From NCBI GenBank assembly GCA_905480285.1, contig CAJQPT010000085.1, positions 1 through 57,330 on the forward strand: a stretch of 57,330 nucleotides of DNA, given 5' to 3'. Positions 53,260 to 57,330 of this stretch are shown piece by piece. How positions within the stretch are numbered: position 1 is the first letter of the stretch; each line of letters starts with the position of its first letter. The translations under genes and the position numbers were made by a program. The notes under the pieces were generated by a model, which was not told where the DNA came from, did not search any database, and saw only the letters and a list, made by a program, of their open reading frames with translations. Source of the stretch: an uncultured bacterium. Its GTDB lineage: Bacteria; Planctomycetota; UBA1135; GCA-002686595.

Positions 53260-56200
53260 ATGATTCTCCCCGACGTCGCCCTCCACATCCGCTCCCTCGC
53301 CCGCACCCACGCGCCGCTCCTCAGGTCCAGCGCCATGGCGCTGCCGGCATCGCTCCTGGTCGCCGCGCTGGCCGGAGCTGCGCCACAGGAAGAGGGCGCC
53401 GCCGAGGTCGTCCCGGGCCTCGAAGCCCAGGCCCCCACGGAGGAGGGCCCCGAAGCTGAAGAGCCGGAGCGAGAGCTCCCCGAGCGTCGTCCGACCAAGG
53501 TCGAGGGGACGCTCCCCCTCGACTGGGTCGACACCCTCGAGTGGCGCTCCATCGGACCGGCGAACATGGGCGGGCGGATCACGGACATCGCCGTCAACCC
53601 GGCGGACTCCTCGGAGTACTGGATCTCCACGGCGGCCAGCGGCGTGCTCCACACGACGAACAACGGCGTCACCTACGAGCACCAGTTCACCCAGCAGCGC
53701 ACCTCCTCGGTGGGCGCGCTCGCGGTCGCTCCCTCTGACCCGACACAGGTCTGGGCTGGAACCGGCGAGAACAACCCCCGCAACTCGGTCTCCTGGGGTG
53801 ACGGCGTCTACGTCTCCAAGGACAGCGGCGCGACCTGGCGCTATGCGGGCCTCGGCCAGTCCTTCCAGATCAGCACCATCATCGTCCACCCCGAGGATCC
53901 CAACGTCGTCTACGTGGGCGCGCTCGGCCGCCTCTGGGGGCCCAACGACGAGCGCGGCCTCTACAAGACCACGGACGGCGGCTTCACCTGGGAGCGGGTC
54001 TTCTTCGTCGACGAAGATACGGGCGTGATCGAGGTGAAGATGCACCCCGAGGACCCCGACACCATCGTGATCGCGAGCTACGAGCGGCGCCGTGACATGT
54101 TCGACACCAACGACCCTGCGGTGAAGTGGGGCGACGGCTCGGGCATCCACCGCACCACCGACGGCGGCGCCACGTGGGAGCGGCTCAGCGAGGGCCTCCC
54201 CACCACCGAGCTCGGCCGGATCGGCCTGAGCTGGTCCGCCTCTCAGCCGGACAACATCTTCGCCGTGGTCGAGACCAATCGGATCACCCAGGAGCCGGAG
54301 AACGCCGCATGGTTCGGAGTCTCCTTCGAGAGCGCGGAGCTCGGCGCACGGGTCCGTTCGATCACCGAGGACTCCCCGGCCTCCTCGGCCGGCATGGAGG
54401 AGGGCGACATCATCCTGCGCATCGCGGACACCGCGATCCTGGACCAGACGCGGCTGCGCCGCGTGCTGCGCGACTACGTGGCCGGCGACGCCGCGAAGGT
54501 CGAGGCGGTCCGCGACGGCGAGCTCGTGGAGATGGAGATCACCTTCGACCGCAAGCCCGAGGAGGAGGAGGAGCGCCTCGACGTGCACGGCCGACGCCGC
54601 GACGGCCCCTTCGGCATCGGGCTCGGCGGCCAGCGCTCCAACGCTCAGGACGAGCAGGGCGCGGACGGGCATCAGTACGGCGGGATCTTCAAGTCCGAGG
54701 ACCGCGGCACGACCTGGGCGCGCATCAACTCGCTCAACCCGCGCCCGATGTACTACAGCGAGATCCGCGTGGATCCGAGCGACGAGAGCTTCATCTACGT
54801 CGCGGGCACGCGGCTCCACAAGTCCAGCGACGGCGGCGTGACCTTCACCAATGACGGCCACGGCGGCGACGTCCACGTGGACCACCACGCCATGTGGGTG
54901 GACCCCGCCGATGGCCGGCACATCATCCTCGGGAACGACGGCGGCGTGTACGTGACCTACGATCGGATGGCCAACTGGAACCACCACAACCGGATGGCCA
55001 TCGGGCAGTTCTACAACGTCACGGTCGGCCCCCGCATGAACTACATGGTCTACGGCGGCCTCCAGGACAACGGCTCCTGGGGCGGTCCGTCGCGGACCAA
55101 CGACAGCGGCGCCACCAACGATGACTGGTTCAACGTGGGCGGCGGCGACGGCTTCCGCTGCATCGTCGACCCGGGCAACCCCGACCTCGTCTACTACGAG
55201 AGCCAGAACGGCGGCATGGGCCGGCGCGACTTCGCCTCGGGCGAGGGCGGGTACCTGAAGCCGCGCGCAGGGCGCGGTGACGACACCCAGTACCGCTTCA
55301 ACTGGAACACTCCGTTCCTGCTCTCGAACTTCAACAGCGAGATCTACTACAGCGCCGGCAACTACGTGTTCAAGTCGGTCCAGAAGGGCACCGGCCAGCG
55401 GCGCATCTCTCCGGAGATCACGGCCACCGACCGCGGGAGCGCGGTGGCGCTCACCGAGTCCCCGCTCAGCCAGGACGTGCTCTACGTCGGTACCGATGAT
55501 GGCGGCCTGTGGATGACCGAGGACGGCGGCACCGAGTGGGTCGACCTGATGGCCCTCAACGGCCCCTCAGAGCTCGATCCCGAGCCCGCTCCCGAGCCGG
55601 CCGCCGGGCCCGCCACCGGGGAAGAAGAGGGGGCGTCCGGTGAGGCCGAGAGCTCCCCCACCCCCAGGGCCAGTCGCGTCTCGCTCGGGGCCCTCGCCGC
55701 CGACGGGACCCTCCAGGGCACTTGGGAGTGCAAGGCAGAGGGCAGCGGGATCGAGTCCGATGACGACGGCAAGTTCACGGTGACGCTCGCGGTCGACGAG
55801 GCCGGGAAGGTCACGGGGACCCTCGACTCCGAGATCGGCGCCGGCCCCATCGAGGGCGCCGTGTGGAGCTCGGAATCGGGCCGACTGACCTTCTCCTTTG
55901 AGGGTGATGCCCTGACCCTCGTCTTCGACGCCAAGGCGGACCTCGAGGAGGGCACCATCAGCGGCACCATCGAGGCCGCTGGCGGCGCGTTCAGCTTCAC
56001 CTGGACCGGTACCCGAGGCGCTGAGGCAGAGGTCGCCGCGCCCAAGGCTGAGGCTGCTGAGGCTGAGGCTGCTGAGGGAGAGGCCGCTCTCACCGAGGTC
56101 TTGGTGACCGAAGAGGAGCCTCCGGCCCCGGGAGTCGAGGAGCCGAAGAAGGCCAAGAAGAAGAAAAAGAAGAAGCTCAAGAACACCCTCGACCAGCTTC

Positions 56201-57087
56201 TCCCCGGTCGGCGCTACGTGAGTGATCTGAAGGCCTCGAGGCACGACCGCAAGACGGTCTACGCGACCTTCGACGGGCACCGTTCCAACGACCTGGTCCC
56301 CCACGTCTTCGCCTCCAGCGACCTCGGCCGCACCTGGCGCTCGTTGCGCGCCAACCTCCCCGACTCCGCTGGCTCGGCCCGCGCCATCCTCGAGGACGCC
56401 CGCAACGAGAACGTGCTCTACCTCGGCTGCGAGTTCGGGATCTACGTCTCCGTCGACAAGGGCGAGTCATGGACCCGCTTCAACAGCAACCTCCCCACCG
56501 TCCCGGTGCACGACCTCGCCCAGCACGAGGGCATGAACGAGCTCGTCGCAGGCACCCACGGCCGAAGCATCTGGATCCTCGACGTCGGGGCCATCTCACA
56601 GATGACCGAGGCGATCATGGAGGCGGACGCCACCCTGCTCAAGCCCACCGATGTGCACCTGATGGCGCGCGGCAAGCGGCACGGACAGACCGGCAACCAC
56701 CTGTTCACGGGGACCAACCCCGAGCAGGGCGCCACCATCAGCTACGTGCTGAATCGGCGCGCTCGAGACCTGACGATGGAGATTCTCGACAGCGCCGGCA
56801 ACGTCATCTCGACCCTGGAGGCCGACGGCTCGAAGGGCATGCACTCCGTGCGCTGGAACCTCCGCCGATCCGGGAATAACTCGGGCCGGAGTCGACGCGG
56901 CAGCCGGCGCTCCACGCCCGGCGTCTACGTCGTCCGGATGACCGCTGGGGGCGCGGTGCAGACCCAGTCCTTCGAGGTCCACAACGACCCCAAGCAGACC
57001 TCGACGGAATGGATCGCCTTCGAGGAGGCCGAGGAGGAGCTTCAGCGCCAGTTCGACGAGAACAGCGCGGCCTCCGAGCGAGACTGA
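53260..57087 (+). CDS. Secreted BNR/VPS10-like propeller protein with inserted PDZ domain
   Basis: The 1275-residue protein has an N-terminal signal-like segment (a start at Met26, 53335, is possible). It has many Asp-box/BNR turns (SKDSGATW, TTDGGFTW, TTDGGATW, SEDRGTTW, SSDLGRTW, SVDKGESW), giving the sortilin-type multi-bladed propeller. Inside it a PDZ-like domain sits at about 345-445 (ENAAWFGVSFESAELG, EEGDIILRIADTAI). A second insertion at about 800-975 has a beta-sheet domain (GTLQGTWECKAEG, KVTGTLDSEIG) and a Glu/Ala then poly-Lys linker (KKAKKKKKKK). Propeller blades resume after it, and a C-terminal FlgD-like Ig domain (TMEILDSAGNVIS, LRRSGNNSGRS) ends the protein. The role is likely protein binding or peptidase-associated at the cell surface. 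Confidence 0.85.
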   Translation: MILPDVALHIRSLARTHAPLLRSSAMALPASLLVAALAGAAPQEEGAAEVVPGLEAQAPTEEGPEAEEPERELPERRPTKVEGTLPLDWVDTLEWRSIGPANMGGRITDIAVNPADSSEYWISTAASGVLHTTNNGVTYEHQFTQQRTSSVGALAVAPSDPTQVWAGTGENNPRNSVSWGDGVYVSKDSGATWRYAGLGQSFQISTIIVHPEDPNVVYVGALGRLWGPNDERGLYKTTDGGFTWERVFFVDEDTGVIEVKMHPEDPDTIVIASYERRRDMFDTNDPAVKWGDGSGIHRTTDGGATWERLSEGLPTTELGRIGLSWSASQPDNIFAVVETNRITQEPENAAWFGVSFESAELGARVRSITEDSPASSAGMEEGDIILRIADTAILDQTRLRRVLRDYVAGDAAKVEAVRDGELVEMEITFDRKPEEEEERLDVHGRRRDGPFGIGLGGQRSNAQDEQGADGHQYGGIFKSEDRGTTWARINSLNPRPMYYSEIRVDPSDESFIYVAGTRLHKSSDGGVTFTNDGHGGDVHVDHHAMWVDPADGRHIILGNDGGVYVTYDRMANWNHHNRMAIGQFYNVTVGPRMNYMVYGGLQDNGSWGGPSRTNDSGATNDDWFNVGGGDGFRCIVDPGNPDLVYYESQNGGMGRRDFASGEGGYLKPRAGRGDDTQYRFNWNTPFLLSNFNSEIYYSAGNYVFKSVQKGTGQRRISPEITATDRGSAVALTESPLSQDVLYVGTDDGGLWMTEDGGTEWVDLMALNGPSELDPEPAPEPAAGPATGEEEGASGEAESSPTPRASRVSLGALAADGTLQGTWECKAEGSGIESDDDGKFTVTLAVDEAGKVTGTLDSEIGAGPIEGAVWSSESGRLTFSFEGDALTLVFDAKADLEEGTISGTIEAAGGAFSFTWTGTRGAEAEVAAPKAEAAEAEAAEGEAALTEVLVTEEEPPAPGVEEPKKAKKKKKKKLKNTLDQLLPGRRYVSDLKASRHDRKTVYATFDGHRSNDLVPHVFASSDLGRTWRSLRANLPDSAGSARAILEDARNENVLYLGCEFGIYVSVDKGESWTRFNSNLPTVPVHDLAQHEGMNELVAGTHGRSIWILDVGAISQMTEAIMEADATLLKPTDVHLMARGKRHGQTGNHLFTGTNPEQGATISYVLNRRARDLTMEILDSAGNVISTLEADGSKGMHSVRWNLRRSGNNSGRSRRGSRRSTPGVYVVRMTAGGAVQTQSFEVHNDPKQTSTEWIAFEEAEEELQRQFDENSAASERD

Positions 57088-57105
57088 GGAGAGGCCGCCC
57101 TTGGA

Positions 57106-57132
57106 GGGGAGGGCTCCCGCTGCGCCCTCCCC
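57106..57132 (+). terminator. GC-rich hairpin after the BNR gene
   Basis: A perfect nine-base stem, GGGGAGGGC/GCCCTCCCC, with a nine-base loop lies 19 bases after the stop. No T run follows, so termination is plausible only. Confidence 0.5.
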
Positions 57133-57330
57133 CACCGGGCCCGTCCACACCGGGTCCGTCCACACCGGGTCCGCCCCAAGAGCGGGATCACTCCGCCAAG
57201 GTGGGCCCGCCTCGAGCGTGGGGCTCTCGGCTGGACCTGCCGCTGGGCCTCCCGCTGGGGCTCTCAGCTGGAGCCCAACACCAGGGCCGCCTGGCCGCCA
57301 TGGGCGCGAGGACGGGCCCATGCCCCCGTC
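57133..57330. repeat. End-of-window gap with 15-bp direct repeats
   Basis: CGTCCACACCGGGTC is repeated about 2.5 times (about 57139-57172), then loose CCGCTGGGCCTC-type units follow (57240-57275). No gene is supported. Confidence 0.6.

Overview
The window is about 57 kb of very GC-rich bacterial chromosome with roughly 35 protein genes and two tRNA genes. It most likely comes from a Planctomycetota bacterium. That is an inference from base composition, from the large secreted proteins (subtilase, kelch/NPCBM, BNR/PDZ, beta-helix) and from a cysteine-containing C-terminal domain on the subtilase of a type I associate with that phylum. No plasmid, phage, transposon, CRISPR array or defence island is visible. 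Most genes are ordinary chromosomal housekeeping or cell-envelope genes. Many database-style starts would be too long here because GC-rich frames stay open upstream, so I trimmed starts to signal peptides, conserved N-termini or ribosome sites. Layout, left half: 2-2091 is the end of an iron/corrinoid ABC importer (permease end, ATPase, binding protein). 2163-3491 is a secreted protein of unknown role followed by a clear terminator. 3679-8330 is a 1245-residue two-component propeller histidine kinase overlapping a homocysteine methyltransferase gene. 8303-10519 (minus) holds an EamA-type exporter and a rhomboid protease. 10717-16705 (minus) holds a secreted subtilase and a large NPCBM/kelch protein. 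16883-22992 (minus) is an FHA-like membrane protein, a sigma-54 activator without a DNA-binding domain that overlaps a UvrD/PcrA helicase gene, and an aldehyde dehydrogenase whose upstream region carries an intrinsic terminator and an AT-rich patch. 23531-26710 (plus) is a degenerate LPS-kinase-like protein, an FmdB zinc ribbon, a propeller lipoprotein and pyrE. Layout, right half: hutU (minus) is divergent from a TetR-MFP-RND efflux operon (28776-34046). Then come an EAL phosphodiesterase, a small lipoprotein, an aconitase gene broken by a one-base frameshift in a G run, and a 1152-residue beta-helix protein. tRNA-Ala(CGC) and tRNA-Asp(GTC) flank RNase D. A PhoD-like phosphatase, MazG and QueC follow on minus, then an Mrp/ApbC ATPase lacking its CxxC motif, a hydrolase-VOC fusion lipoprotein, and a 1275-residue BNR protein with an inserted PDZ domain. 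The most unusual sequence-level feature is the large number of short GC-rich tandem arrays (periods 10-19 bp), mostly in gene gaps and each with a different unit. Arrays inside genes have periods divisible by three (12 or 15 bp), while several intergenic ones have periods of 10, 11, 17 or 19. I found no clear, wholly new multi-gene system. The best leads are the frameshifted/split aconitase, the helicase-coupled sigma-54 activator, the leader/terminator element upstream of the aldehyde dehydrogenase, and the repeat arrays.
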